A stretch of DNA of 64,000 nt from Paenibacillus segetis. GTDB taxonomy: Bacteria > Bacillota > Bacilli > Paenibacillales > Paenibacillaceae. The notes under the pieces are model-generated. The model saw only the letters and a program-made list of their open reading frames with translations. It had not been told where the DNA came from and made no database searches. The stretch lies in NCBI RefSeq assembly GCF_014639155.1, contig NZ_BMFT01000001.1, forward strand, positions 62,001-126,000, given 5' to 3'. How positions within the stretch are numbered: position 1 is the first letter of the stretch; each line of letters opens with the position of its first letter. Shown one piece after another: positions 17,738 to 26,255 of this stretch. The translations under genes were made by a program, and so were the position numbers.

Positions 17738-18422
17738 ATGGGCTTTGAGAAGGAACATGATAAATGGTTATGCGATCACCTTAAGAGGAGAAGGGGGGAG
17801 CGGCTTGATGCTCTAAAACGAGGTCATGGCTACGGAAATCGATTGTTTGTCGAGCAGGTATGGTGGCCGCTTGCTGGACATTTTTACGGGTTGCACCCGG
17901 AATATGAAGTTAAAGACTGGCGTGGAAGATCTTATTTTGTGGATATTTTGTGGGAAGTTGGAGCCTCGCGTATTGTATTTGAAATTATGGACTATGGCTC
18001 GCATGGTACAGACCGCAGTAAATACCGGCTGGACTTGAACCGTGGGCTTTTTTTTACAGTCACAGGACTGTATGGTGCTTTATATCTCGCTGGATGAGCT
18101 AAAGGAAAACCCGTCATTCATCCTCTCCACGCTACGCAGTATCCTGTTTCCTTATTTGTCAGTTGGCAAAAATGCAAAAACAACCGCTGAGAGAGCTTAT
18201 TCCAAAATCGAGCGCGAGCTGATGCGGGCAGCTATTCGGCATCATCGTGTCCTTCGCCCGGCGGATGCCGCGCGAGAGCTGGAACTTCACACGATGACGG
18301 TGATTAAATACTGCCGTTTGCTGGTGGATAAAGGTAAATTTCGGCCGGTAGCAAGAGGAGCATCTCAGCGGACTATTTACTATGAGTATATAGGAGCGCT
18401 CCAAAGTGCAGATCTGGTCTGA
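17738..18422 (+). pseudogene. nuclease-fold (DUF559/Vsr-like) plus winged-helix protein, frameshifted at a T8 run
   Basis: Two overlapping frames together read as one protein of about 228 residues. Frame one starts ATG 17738 with GAGGGGG before it and contains GHGYGNRLFVEQVWWP and VFEIMDYGSHGTDRSKYRLD, resembling the EIDGxxH core of DUF559/Vsr nucleases but without the usual lysine. It derails after NRGLFF into 14 nonsense residues. The second frame resumes as FLQSQDCMVLYISLDELKEN and ends with a winged helix (RPADAARELELHTMTVIKY). The join is c-T8-a at 18047-18056; seven T would restore one frame. It could be a true pseudogene, a slippage-controlled gene or a sequencing error. Confidence 0.75.
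18048..18055 (+). other. T8 homopolymer at the frame break
   Basis: Eight consecutive T between GGGC and ACAG. Deleting one T gives Leu-Phe-Leu-Gln-Ser and joins the two open halves exactly. Confidence 0.8.
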
Positions 18423-18443
18423 CAATGGAGAGAATTACTGCGA

Positions 18444-19057
18444 ATGTATGCGAAAAATCGTGTACAAGGTGCGGCGGAGGCGGTTTTCGATGCAAATGTA
18501 TGCGAAAAACCGAATACATGAGGCGTTGGTGACGGTTATCAAGGCAAATGTATGCGAAAAACCGAGTACATGGTGCGGCGGAGGCGGTTGCAGAGGCAAA
18601 TGTATGCGAAAAACCGAGTACAAGAAGCGTTGGTGGCGGTTGTCGAGGCAAAAGTATGCGAAAAACCGAATACAAGGTGCGTCGGTGGCGGTTGTCGAGG
18701 TAAATGTATGCGAAAAACCGAATACATGAGACGGAGGGGGCGGATTTCGAGGCAAATGTATGCGAAAAATCGAATACATGAAGCGTTGGTGGCGGTTGTC
18801 GAGGCAAATGTATGTGAAAAACCGAATACAAGGTGCGTTGGTGGCGGTTATCGAGGCAAATGTATGTGAAAAACCGAATACAAGGTGCGTTGGTGGCGGT
18901 TATCGAGGCAAATGTATGCGAAAAACCGAATACACGAGACGGTGGGGGCGGATTTCGAGGCAAATGTATGCGAAAAATCGAATATATGAAGCGTTGGTGG
19001 CGGTTGTCGATGCAAATGTATGCGAAAAACCGAATACATGATGGCAAATTGGCATCG
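18444..19057. repeat. 52-bp tandem repeat array, about 12 copies
   Basis: Copies begin at 18444, 18496, 18548, 18600, 18652, 18704, 18756, 18808, 18860, 18912, 18964 and 19016 (last one partial), with no indel between them. Each starts ATGTATGCGAAAAACCGA, followed by ATACA and a GC-rich half with GCGTTGGTGGCGGTT. The front half is an imperfect stem TGTATGCG/CGAATACA around AAAAAC. Copies 8 and 9 are identical, and 6-7-8 resemble 10-11, pointing to block duplication. As 52 is not a multiple of three, long frames in it are artefacts of missing stops, not genes. Confidence 0.92.
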
Positions 19058-19102
19058 AAATTCATCCTCAGTCGCTTCAGTTTCCCGAATCCAATTTCAC
19101 CT

Positions 19103-19207
19103 TCACATAACCTTGCTGCTTTTTAAGGCGATGAAGTTCGAGCAGGCGGACACGCCTGAGCCGCAATAGTCGATAATCTCTACGATCTTTATCCAGTCTC
19201 GCAATCT
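19103..19207 (-). pseudogene. fragment of a rhodanese-type sulfurtransferase
   Basis: The minus strand reads IKIVEIIDYCGSGVSACSN followed by FIAL, then stops. This matches the catalytic-loop segment EAIIYCGSGVSACPNVLAL of the intact sulfurtransferase 300 bases away, also at DNA level. There is no start or N-terminal domain. It is probably the decayed C-terminal remnant of a duplicated or replaced copy. Confidence 0.6.
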
Positions 19208-19412
19208 ATCCTCCCTTATTTATTTAAGTCTCTCTTTATTTGACTCAATTTAAAGTGGGTCACCTTCAGATCAGGTGCCGATTTGCAGATTCCGCATAGA
19301 GAAGATCGCTGAATATCTAAGAAATACTTGTAATTCTGTTATCAACGACGTTAGACACTATCATGTCACTTATATTGATTAACCCTTTACGGACATATCG
19401 TAGACTAACGAT

Positions 19413-19441
19413 ACAACAAGAGGCTGCGCTCTACGCAGCCC
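19413..19441 (-). terminator. terminator of the sulfurtransferase gene
   Basis: Minus-strand GGCTGCG TAGAG CGCAGCC followed by TCTTGTT, nine bases after the stop codon. Confidence 0.7.
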
Positions 19442-19449
19442 CTTACCTG

Positions 19450-20307
19450 CTACTCTTCTCCTGTCGCCACCGGATTCTCCGGATACGAAACCCAATCGCT
19501 CCAACTACCCGCATATAAACGAACCGTAGGATAGCCAAGCTTATGCAGCGCAAGTACATTCGGACAGGCGCTTACGCCTGAACCGCAATAAATAATAGCT
19601 TCTCGTCCTGTGTCCATAGCTTCTGTAATTGGCGAAAAATGTTCCCGTAACTGTTCATCACTTTTCCATGCTCCGTGGTCATCTAAGACTTGCTTCCAGA
19701 AGCTATTGATGGCTCCAGGGATATGGCCCGCCTTAGCATCAATCGGTTCTTGCTCACCAACGTAGCGCGATGCATCTCGGGAATCGACCAGGAGAACATT
19801 AGAATTACCGATCGATTGTTGGACTTCTTTCACATCGGCGAGCATCTCATGGCGAATGGCTGGGATGAAGGAGGATGGAATGATGACAGGTTGTGCATCT
19901 GTAACTGGATAGCCACTGTCTTTCCACACTCCGAAACCTTCATCCATGACGAATACGGAGTCATGTCCAAGCCAGCGAAGCAGCCACCACAAACGGGAAG
20001 CATACATGCCATCTTGATCATCATAGGCAACGATCACTTTATCGTTGCTGATACCAACCCGGCCCAGGTTCTGGGCAAGTACATCGGGATCTGGCAAAGG
20101 ATGTCTCCCGCCATGCTCGCCAACTGGTGAGGAGAGATCCGCCTCCAGATCAAGGTAGACGGCTCCCGGAATATGTGAAATCGCAAAGGCTTCCCGTCCA
20201 GCAGTAGGGTTCCCTAACTCGAATCGACAATCCACAATAACAAGGTCCGATTCATACATACGGGCAAGTAACCACTTTTTTGACACGATAGGATTCATGG
20301 AATTCAT
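19450..20307 (-). CDS. sseA: thiosulfate / 3-mercaptopyruvate sulfurtransferase
   Basis: Two-domain rhodanese of 285 residues that moves sulfane sulfur from thiosulfate or mercaptopyruvate to a thiol acceptor. The inactive N-terminal domain runs from VIVDCRFELGNP to WLLRWLGHDSVFVMDEG; the active one has VLLVDSRDASRY and the loop CGSGVSAC with the persulfide Cys near residue 239. It closes with LYAGSWSDWVSYPENPV. ATG 20307 is used because AGGAGGT precedes it. The CGSGV loop gives no firm preference between the two donors. Confidence 0.88.
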   Translation of the reverse strand: MNSMNPIVSKKWLLARMYESDLVIVDCRFELGNPTAGREAFAISHIPGAVYLDLEADLSSPVGEHGGRHPLPDPDVLAQNLGRVGISNDKVIVAYDDQDGMYASRLWWLLRWLGHDSVFVMDEGFGVWKDSGYPVTDAQPVIIPSSFIPAIRHEMLADVKEVQQSIGNSNVLLVDSRDASRYVGEQEPIDAKAGHIPGAINSFWKQVLDDHGAWKSDEQLREHFSPITEAMDTGREAIIYCGSGVSACPNVLALHKLGYPTVRLYAGSWSDWVSYPENPVATGEE

Positions 20308-20322
20308 AGGATACCTCCTAAA

Positions 20323-20438
20323 AGTTTTGTGAGCAAAGCACCCGCGAATAAACATAGAGCAAAACTTACTTCGTAAGCATCAGCTAGTTTTGTGAGCAAA
20401 AGCACCCACGATTAAGAAACGAGCAAAACTTACTTCTT
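20323..20438. repeat. 63-bp direct duplication in the sulfurtransferase leader
   Basis: Copies start at 20323 and 20386. Each runs AGTTTTGTGAGCAAA ... GCACCC ... GAGCAAAACTTACTTC with a few differences, and each is itself a long hairpin through AAGTTTTG / CAAAACTT. They lie between the small gene and the sulfurtransferase start, so both would be in its mRNA leader. Confidence 0.75.
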
Positions 20439-20649
20439 ACTTTTTAATCTCAAAGAACTGACAATCGCGTATGGAGTGGTAGCTCAAATCACTTACACTG
20501 GATTGGGTAATGATGGTATCAGCTGTAAAGCGAATCATAGTACTGCCGGATTCTATCAAATGATTATCGCGGAATACGCGGACAAGAAGACGTCGATCCA
20601 CGGCTTCCTGAAAATCTTGTTCTGTAATAAGCCGTCTGAGGATGGGCAT
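20437..20649 (-). CDS. small hypothetical protein
   Basis: A 70-residue protein starting MPILRRLITEQDFQEAVDRR and ending in CQFFEIKK. AAGGAGAC lies ten bases before the ATG. The composition and the alternating charged and hydrophobic pattern look like a real small folded protein, with no membrane segment. It lies upstream of the sulfurtransferase on the same strand. I do not recognise the family. Confidence 0.55.
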   Translation of the reverse strand: MPILRRLITEQDFQEAVDRRLLVRVFRDNHLIESGSTMIRFTADTIITQSSVSDLSYHSIRDCQFFEIKK

Positions 20650-21218
20650 GTAGATTCAGTCTCCTTTGTAATGTAGGCTATTATGATTATAAAGGATTAT
20701 GATGTATGTAAGATACCTCTCCGCAATCTTATTACTGAGAAATGCATTGATATCACCTAATTAATTATGAGAAGATGATAAAAAATAATTTTGGGAAAAA
20801 GTATCCTTATATTGAGTACACCATTGCTTATATCTGAAGAGTGATGGGATACTAGTAAGATACAGTTGGCCAAGCCCGCCAGTAGCGGGAAATCCTCCAT
20901 GTAATTTTTTCGGTTGACGGAGACGAATTTAATTAGCAGGATTTTCTCCCTTTAAACTAGATACATTGGGCTGAAATCTTGATTTTTCGATAGATTACCG
21001 GGAGTTTTTCCAGTTAGTTCTCGTAAACGGGGTCATATAGACCAATTTAACGGGAGAAATTCCAGTTAGAGCGAGTTAAGAGTAAGGTATTAGTAAGATA
21101 GAGCAAGGTTTTATCAAGATATTAGCAAGGTATTAGCAAGGTAGAGCGAGGCTAGAACAACGTAGTAACAAGTAAAGGGAAGGTAAATTTCTCAAACAAA
21201 ATGAAAGGTGGAGAAGTT
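20650..21218. other. intergenic region with palindromic repeats and a purine-rich repeat tract
   Basis: A 569-base gap with no gene seen. It contains four copies of a dispersed palindromic element (20883-20904, 20933-20955, 20995-21016, 21047-21068). A degenerate tract follows at about 21078-21162 in which AAGGTATTAGC-like units of 10-11 bases recur. Confidence 0.65.
20883..21068. repeat. four copies of the TTAACnGGA / TCCnGTTAA palindromic element
   Basis: Best copy: TTAACGGGAGAAATTCCAGT followed by TA at 21047. The copies are about 22 bases, spaced about 50-60 bases apart. The same element occurs three times at 59159-59293. Confidence 0.65.
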
Positions 21219-22016
21219 ATGACACATGCATTCATCATCGAGCCTACGACATATAATGCCTTCGAAAACGAGGAGGCACTGATCGACAAGTGCAAAGAAT
21301 GGGGGCTACTATCTGATAAAGCGGTCAAGGCAAAAGCGTTTTTCTACAGGGGGAACGGTGTCAATTTACCGTGCGATATTGTAGGCTATGTAGATAATAT
21401 TACCGCGGTTATTGAGTTAGATAACAAGCAGAAACACTGCATTCACCCCTCATATTTGAAGGAGATGCAGGCGGCCAACTACGGACAAAAGACCTCGAAT
21501 ATGGCAGAAGAATCAATAAGTATCGAGTCGGATAATGTAGAGCTTGAGGGCATAAAAGAAGAAGCTATTCCACCAGTGGAAGCCAAGACACAACTACCTG
21601 AGCTGGACAAACCTGAGTCTAAAGAATCATCAATAACTGATATCGTAGATATATCAGAGGCCCCAGAATCACCGGAACCTCCAAAGACTAAGCCTAAAAA
21701 AGAAAAGAAACAGAAGCTTCAGCTTCCTGAAGAAAAAGTAAAAATGACCGCTATTGTACAGGAATTTACAACGGTTCCGAACCATTTCTCTGATAACGAT
21801 GATGAAGTGGTTATTTACGAAGCGGTGACCATCATTGAGCCTGAGTTAGAAGTAGGTGAAGCCTGGTCTAGCCACAGCGCTACGCTCAAGAAGCATGAAC
21901 TAGCTATCGGAGACAAGATTACATTTGAGGCCAAAATCGTTGCTAAGAAGCTGACGAAATACCCAGTTCCATATAAGATTAACAATCCTGCGAAAATCCA
22001 AAAGGTAGAATCTTAA
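21219..22016 (+). CDS. hypothetical acidic protein with a lysine/proline-rich linker
   Basis: A 265-residue cytosolic protein that I do not recognise. An N-terminal part of about 90 residues (CKEWGLLSDKAVKAKAFFYR, VGYVDNITAVIELDNKQKHC) is followed by an acidic, low-complexity linker ending PPKTKPKKEKKQKLQLPEEK near residue 180. The C-terminal domain, with LAIGDKITFEAKIVAKKL, looks OB-fold-like. ATG 21219 follows GGTGGAG. It is 34 bases upstream of a regulator and probably co-transcribed with it. Confidence 0.65.
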   Translation: MTHAFIIEPTTYNAFENEEALIDKCKEWGLLSDKAVKAKAFFYRGNGVNLPCDIVGYVDNITAVIELDNKQKHCIHPSYLKEMQAANYGQKTSNMAEESISIESDNVELEGIKEEAIPPVEAKTQLPELDKPESKESSITDIVDISEAPESPEPPKTKPKKEKKQKLQLPEEKVKMTAIVQEFTTVPNHFSDNDDEVVIYEAVTIIEPELEVGEAWSSHSATLKKHELAIGDKITFEAKIVAKKLTKYPVPYKINNPAKIQKVES

Positions 22017-22050
22017 GCGGCTTGCCTCGCTATAAAGGAGTTTGAGTAGC

Positions 22051-23370
22051 ATGCAAATCAAAATTGGCATCGTCGGAATGCAGCTCGTCGTAGACAAGCT
22101 GCTGAAGGTTATTAAGGCATTTCCGACGTTTACTCCAATTGTACGGATTGTGAAGAATGAGGACGAGGCACCTTCTGTCGTTGAAACATTGATGCTAGAG
22201 GTGGAGGTGCTTCTTTTGTTCGGCGCGCAATCACATCGTAAGGTTAAAGATAATGTGAATGTGATAGTTCCTGTGCACTATGTCCCGTTAACGGGAGCAG
22301 GTCTGTACAAAACATTATTCCGAGCTTTGCAAACAGGTCATTTAAGTGGTGGTATTTCCATCGATTCGCTTACTAAATCCATGGTTATGAACGCTCTTAA
22401 GGATCTTGGTATTGAGCAAACGCAGGTCATCGTTTATAGCGGTCCTGCTCATGCCTCACCGGACAAGCTGTTTGCATTTCATCATAATCTGTTGAATACG
22501 GCAGCTTGTTCATTCGCTATTACCGGGGTAGAATCGGTTGCCCGGCGGCTGTCTGAAATTCAGGCTCCGAATGAATGGCTGATTCCTTCGGATCAGGACA
22601 TGAGCGTGACGTTGGAACGTGCGCTTCTATCGACGGAATCGCGGCGTAGTAAGGAATCGCAAATTGTAGTTGGGATGATTAAGGTTGATGATTTCGGTAA
22701 GTTGGTGATGAAGCGAAATAATGAGCATGAGGTTCAAAAGCTCAAACTGGATATTCATCGCATGGTGTTGGACTATGTTGAATCACTAGACGGTTACTTG
22801 ACTAATCTGGGCGGTGATGAGTATCTGTTCTTCACGACTAGGGGGATCTTCGAGCGGGAAACGGGAGGTTATAAGACCATTCCGTTAGCAAAGGATGCAA
22901 ACCAGTCATTTGGGCTGTCCTTAAGTTTGGGAGTAGGATTTGGAACGTCAGCCAATGAAGCGGGAACAAATGCAAGGGCTGCGCTTCGCAAATCGAAGGA
23001 AGCTGGAGGGAATACCTGCTTTATTATTCGCGAGGATCAGACGTTGATCGGTCCCCTCGAAATGGCAGATTCCATACAAACGGTGTTATCACCAACGCAT
23101 GCTGGACTAATTAAGAGAGCAGAGGACGCTGGCATGACAAGCGCTTATTTAAGTAAGTTGCTTTCTTATACTGCTAAACATGGCAAATATGAATACAAGG
23201 TTCATGAGCTAGCTGCATTGCTTGATATTACGGTGCGAAGTGCTCATCGTTTGCTGCTACTCTGGATCGATAATGGACTCGTAGATATTTCCGGTATGGA
23301 GAAGGTTCCGAAAGGAAGACCACGGCAAATTTACCGCTTTTCTTTTTTGAAGGATAAAACGATGATGTAA
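22051..23370 (+). CDS. GGDEF/GTP-cyclohydrolase-III-like domain fused to a winged helix
   Basis: A 439-residue putative transcription regulator. An N-terminal Rossmann-like part (KIGIVGMQLVVDKLLKVI) is followed by a palm domain with VGMIKVDDFGKL and LGGDEYLFF near residue 255, then SLSLGVGFGTSANEAGTNAR and ALRKSKEAGGN. That order recalls diguanylate cyclases and archaeal GTP cyclohydrolase III. The last 70 residues (VHELAALLDITVRSAHRLLL, GRPRQIYRFSF) are a winged helix. ATG 22051 has AAAGGAG ten bases away. Whether it binds or converts a nucleotide is unknown. Confidence 0.65.
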   Translation: MQIKIGIVGMQLVVDKLLKVIKAFPTFTPIVRIVKNEDEAPSVVETLMLEVEVLLLFGAQSHRKVKDNVNVIVPVHYVPLTGAGLYKTLFRALQTGHLSGGISIDSLTKSMVMNALKDLGIEQTQVIVYSGPAHASPDKLFAFHHNLLNTAACSFAITGVESVARRLSEIQAPNEWLIPSDQDMSVTLERALLSTESRRSKESQIVVGMIKVDDFGKLVMKRNNEHEVQKLKLDIHRMVLDYVESLDGYLTNLGGDEYLFFTTRGIFERETGGYKTIPLAKDANQSFGLSLSLGVGFGTSANEAGTNARAALRKSKEAGGNTCFIIREDQTLIGPLEMADSIQTVLSPTHAGLIKRAEDAGMTSAYLSKLLSYTAKHGKYEYKVHELAALLDITVRSAHRLLLLWIDNGLVDISGMEKVPKGRPRQIYRFSFLKDKTMM

Positions 23371-23402
23371 CTTATTTACTTATTTAAAGACGATTAAAAG
23401 AT

Positions 23403-23432
23403 TTGTCTTTATATCCTTCCTGTCGGTATGAT
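23403..23432 (+). promoter_or_regulatory. predicted promoter of the catabolic operon
   Basis: TTGTCT (23403-23408), 18 bases, TATGAT (23427-23432). An AAAGAC/GTCTTT inverted repeat overlaps the -35 box. Confidence 0.4.
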
Positions 23433-23461
23433 GGGGATAGATTCATACTAAGGAAGGGGAA

Positions 23462-24484
23462 ATGACGTTGAAAACACTAGAGGAATTGGAAGCAAAGTTA
23501 GCAGAGCCTTCAACGGCCTTAATAAAGGATTTAACTTCAGTTGACGGAGACATCCTGATTCTTGGAGTAGGTGGGAAGATGGGGCCAAGCTTGGCAAGAC
23601 TGGCTCAGAATGCTATTCGTGAGGGTGGACTGAACAAAAAAGTTATTGGTGTATCGAGATTCTCTGATGATGCAGCAAGACGTGAACTGGAGGATGCAGG
23701 GATCGAGACGATTTCCTGTAACTTATTGAATGATGATGAGCTGAATCAATTACCTCATGCAGACAACATTATTTATATGGCTGGTAATAAGTTCGGAACG
23801 ACGGGTAGAGAGCATTTCACCTGGGGGATGAATACGTATTTGCCGGGCAGAGTAGCGGAGAAATATAAGGATTCACGAATTGTAGTGTTCTCATCAGGCA
23901 ATATTTATCCGTTCATGTCCATTGGTAGCGGTGGGGCAAACGAATCGGTATCACCTGAGCCTATTGGCGAATATGCACAATCAACCTTGGGCCGTGAGCG
24001 GGTGTTTGAATATCATTCCCACAAGAACGGAACACCGATGTTGTTCTATCGTTTGAACTATGCGAATGATATGCGTTATGGCGTATTATTGGAAATTGCA
24101 AAATCCGTGAATGAACAACGTCCAATTAACTTATCTATGGGCCATGCCAACGTGATTTGGCAGGGAGATGCCAATGAAATGGCACTGCGTTGCCTGACAG
24201 AATGCACAAATCCACCAAGCATCATGAACATTACAGGACCTGAAACGATGTCGATCCGCTGGGCTGCCGAGGAGTTTGCTAAGCGAATGGGTAAGGAAGC
24301 CATATTCGAAGGTGTAGAGTCAGAGATTGCGCTGTTGAACAATGCATCTAAATCGCACCAACGTTTCGGTTATCCTTCGGTGTCGTTGCTTCAAATGATT
24401 GATTGGTTAGCAGAATGGATCGAGGCTGGTGGGACGACATGGAATAAACCAACTCATTTCCAAGAAAGAAAGGGGAAGTACTAA
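23462..24484 (+). CDS. extended SDR, NAD-dependent epimerase/dehydratase family
   Basis: A 340-residue protein with the Rossmann motif LGVGGKMGPSLARLA near residue 35 and VVFSSGNIYPF at the catalytic Ser position. The following tyrosine is in GEYAQSTLGRERV, where the lysine expected four residues on is Thr, so the classical YxxxK is broken. It is the first gene of a tight operon and overlaps the aldolase gene by one base. ATG 23462 or TTG 23468 could be the start. Its sugar-like substrate is unknown. Confidence 0.75.
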   Translation: MTLKTLEELEAKLAEPSTALIKDLTSVDGDILILGVGGKMGPSLARLAQNAIREGGLNKKVIGVSRFSDDAARRELEDAGIETISCNLLNDDELNQLPHADNIIYMAGNKFGTTGREHFTWGMNTYLPGRVAEKYKDSRIVVFSSGNIYPFMSIGSGGANESVSPEPIGEYAQSTLGRERVFEYHSHKNGTPMLFYRLNYANDMRYGVLLEIAKSVNEQRPINLSMGHANVIWQGDANEMALRCLTECTNPPSIMNITGPETMSIRWAAEEFAKRMGKEAIFEGVESEIALLNNASKSHQRFGYPSVSLLQMIDWLAEWIEAGGTTWNKPTHFQERKGKY

Positions 24485-25554
24485 TGGCTACTTCAACACT
24501 TTCACCTGAATTGCTTAAAGCGCTGCATGAAGGGCTGGTTATTCCGGCGCATCCGCTAGCACTAGATGAGAATCGTCAACTGGATGAACGACATCAACGA
24601 GCATTAACTCGATATTATGCAGCTTCTGGAGCAGGTGGTATTGCAGTCGGAGTTCATTCTACTCAATTTGAAATTCGCGATGAACCTTATAATTTATATG
24701 AACCTGTGTTACGTATGGCTGCTGAGGAACTCGCAAAAGCGAATATCGGACGTCCATTTATCAAGGTGGCAGGTATTTGTGGGCCTACTGAACAAGCCCT
24801 TAACGAAACACGAATCGCTCAATCGCTTGGTTATGATGCGGCTTTACTGAGCATGGGCGGTCTTACTAGCTGGAGCGAAGCAGATATTTTGGAGAGAACG
24901 AAGCAGGTTGCAGCTATTATGCCTGTTATCGGTTTCTACTTACAGCCATCTGTGGGTGGGCAAATCTTCAGCTTCGACTTCTGGTGCAAATTTGCGGAAA
25001 TTCCCAACGTAGTTGCAATAAAGATGGCACCGTTTAATCGTTATCAAACCATCGATGTGGCACGCGCTGTTTGCTACTCCAGTAGACGCGATGAAATCGC
25101 ACTGTATACGGGCAATGATGACAATATTATCAATGATTTATTGACTACTTATCGTTTCGAGGTTGAAGGTAAAACAGTAGAAAAGGCCATTGTCGGCGGG
25201 TTACTTGGGCATTGGGCTGTTTGGACGCACAAGGCCGTAGAACTATTAGATGAAATTAAGCATGCTCGAAGCCATGGTCAAATATCCAAAGAATGGTTGA
25301 CGAGAAACGTGCAAGTGACGGACTCGAACGCTGCGTTCTTTGATCCTGCGCATCATTTTGAAGGCTGTATTCCAGGTATTCATGAAGTGCTACGTCGTCA
25401 AGGCTTACTGCAAGGCACATGGTGCTTGAATCCAAATGAGATGTTGTCTCCAGGACAAATGGAGGAAATTGATCGTGTATATCGGGAATACCCACATCTG
25501 AACGATGATGAGTTTGTTTCCGCACATCTTGCAGAGTGGCTTGAAGATAAATAA
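24484..25554 (+). CDS. dihydrodipicolinate synthase / N-acetylneuraminate lyase family aldolase
   Basis: A 356-residue class I aldolase, about 60 longer than typical DapA. The GGT/S-like phosphate loop is replaced by AAGVHST-type sequence (GGIAVGVHSTQFEIRDEPYN). The Schiff-base lysine is Lys180 in VVAIKMAPFNRY and the tyrosine lies in VIGFYLQPSVGG. It probably cleaves or condenses a pyruvate-type or 2-keto acid substrate in catabolism rather than making lysine, judging from the neighbours. No dap gene is near. Confidence 0.8.
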   Translation: MATSTLSPELLKALHEGLVIPAHPLALDENRQLDERHQRALTRYYAASGAGGIAVGVHSTQFEIRDEPYNLYEPVLRMAAEELAKANIGRPFIKVAGICGPTEQALNETRIAQSLGYDAALLSMGGLTSWSEADILERTKQVAAIMPVIGFYLQPSVGGQIFSFDFWCKFAEIPNVVAIKMAPFNRYQTIDVARAVCYSSRRDEIALYTGNDDNIINDLLTTYRFEVEGKTVEKAIVGGLLGHWAVWTHKAVELLDEIKHARSHGQISKEWLTRNVQVTDSNAAFFDPAHHFEGCIPGIHEVLRRQGLLQGTWCLNPNEMLSPGQMEEIDRVYREYPHLNDDEFVSAHLAEWLEDK

Positions 25555-25571
25555 TATGGGAGGGCTCAAGC

Positions 25572-26255
25572 ATGCGATTTAAGGATGTATTCTCTATTAT
25601 TGGTCCGAGCATGGTGGGCCCCTCTAGTTCCCATACTGCCGGGGCTGTCCGGTTAGGAAGGACAGCCAGGCATGTACTTGGTGGATTGCCGGAGCATGCC
25701 GAAATTATATTCTATGGATCTTTTGCTACTACCTATCGTGGTCATGGCACAGATCTTGCCATTATCGCAGGCCTGTTGAATTACGATACCGATGATATGC
25801 GAATTAAGGATGCTTTTGACAGAGCAAAGGATGCAGGTATGGAAGTAGAGATTCGTTCAGCTCAGAAGGCGGGGATGCACCCTAATACGGCAACGTTAAT
25901 TCTTCGGCGGGGGGACCAAAAGGTAATTGTGACAGGATGTTCTATTGGTGGTGGTAACATCGAGATCGTAAGCATTGATGATTTCGATGTAAAGTTTACG
26001 GCGGTATACCCAACCCTACTTATTTTCCATGCCGATCGCCGGGGGATCTTAGCTGAAATGACGGATATCTTCAAGCATGCGGATGCCAATATTGGCTATA
26101 TGGAGGTCGATCGGAAGTCAAGAAGCGGAGATGCTCTAACCGTTATTGAAAGTGATGAGGTATTGCCTACCGAGTGGATCGACCAGATCGTCCAATTACG
26201 TGATGTTTACAAGGTTCGTGTAATTCATCTCACTTCAAAAGGGGATTTATCATGA
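25572..26255 (+). CDS. sdaAB: L-serine dehydratase, beta subunit
   Basis: Regulatory and iron-sulfur-supporting subunit of the two-chain serine ammonia-lyase (serine to pyruvate plus ammonia). It has 227 residues: FSIIGPSMVGPSSSHTAGAV opens the alpha-beta domain, and an ACT domain follows (TLLIFHADRRGILAEMTDIF, near residues 145-215). It overlaps the alpha-subunit gene by ATGA. GGGAGGG precedes ATG 25572. Confidence 0.93.
   Translation: MRFKDVFSIIGPSMVGPSSSHTAGAVRLGRTARHVLGGLPEHAEIIFYGSFATTYRGHGTDLAIIAGLLNYDTDDMRIKDAFDRAKDAGMEVEIRSAQKAGMHPNTATLILRRGDQKVIVTGCSIGGGNIEIVSIDDFDVKFTAVYPTLLIFHADRRGILAEMTDIFKHADANIGYMEVDRKSRSGDALTVIESDEVLPTEWIDQIVQLRDVYKVRVIHLTSKGDLS

Noticed and set aside
18444..19057. 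CRISPR array
   Set aside because: The units are contiguous without unique spacers, differ from each other by point changes across their full length, and no cas genes are present.
18373..19065. Long repetitive minus-strand open frame of 230 codons, and several plus-strand frames, in the 52-bp array
   Set aside because: The period is not a multiple of three, so every frame reads the same unit in three phases; the openness comes from the lack of stop codons in the unit, and none has a good ribosome site.
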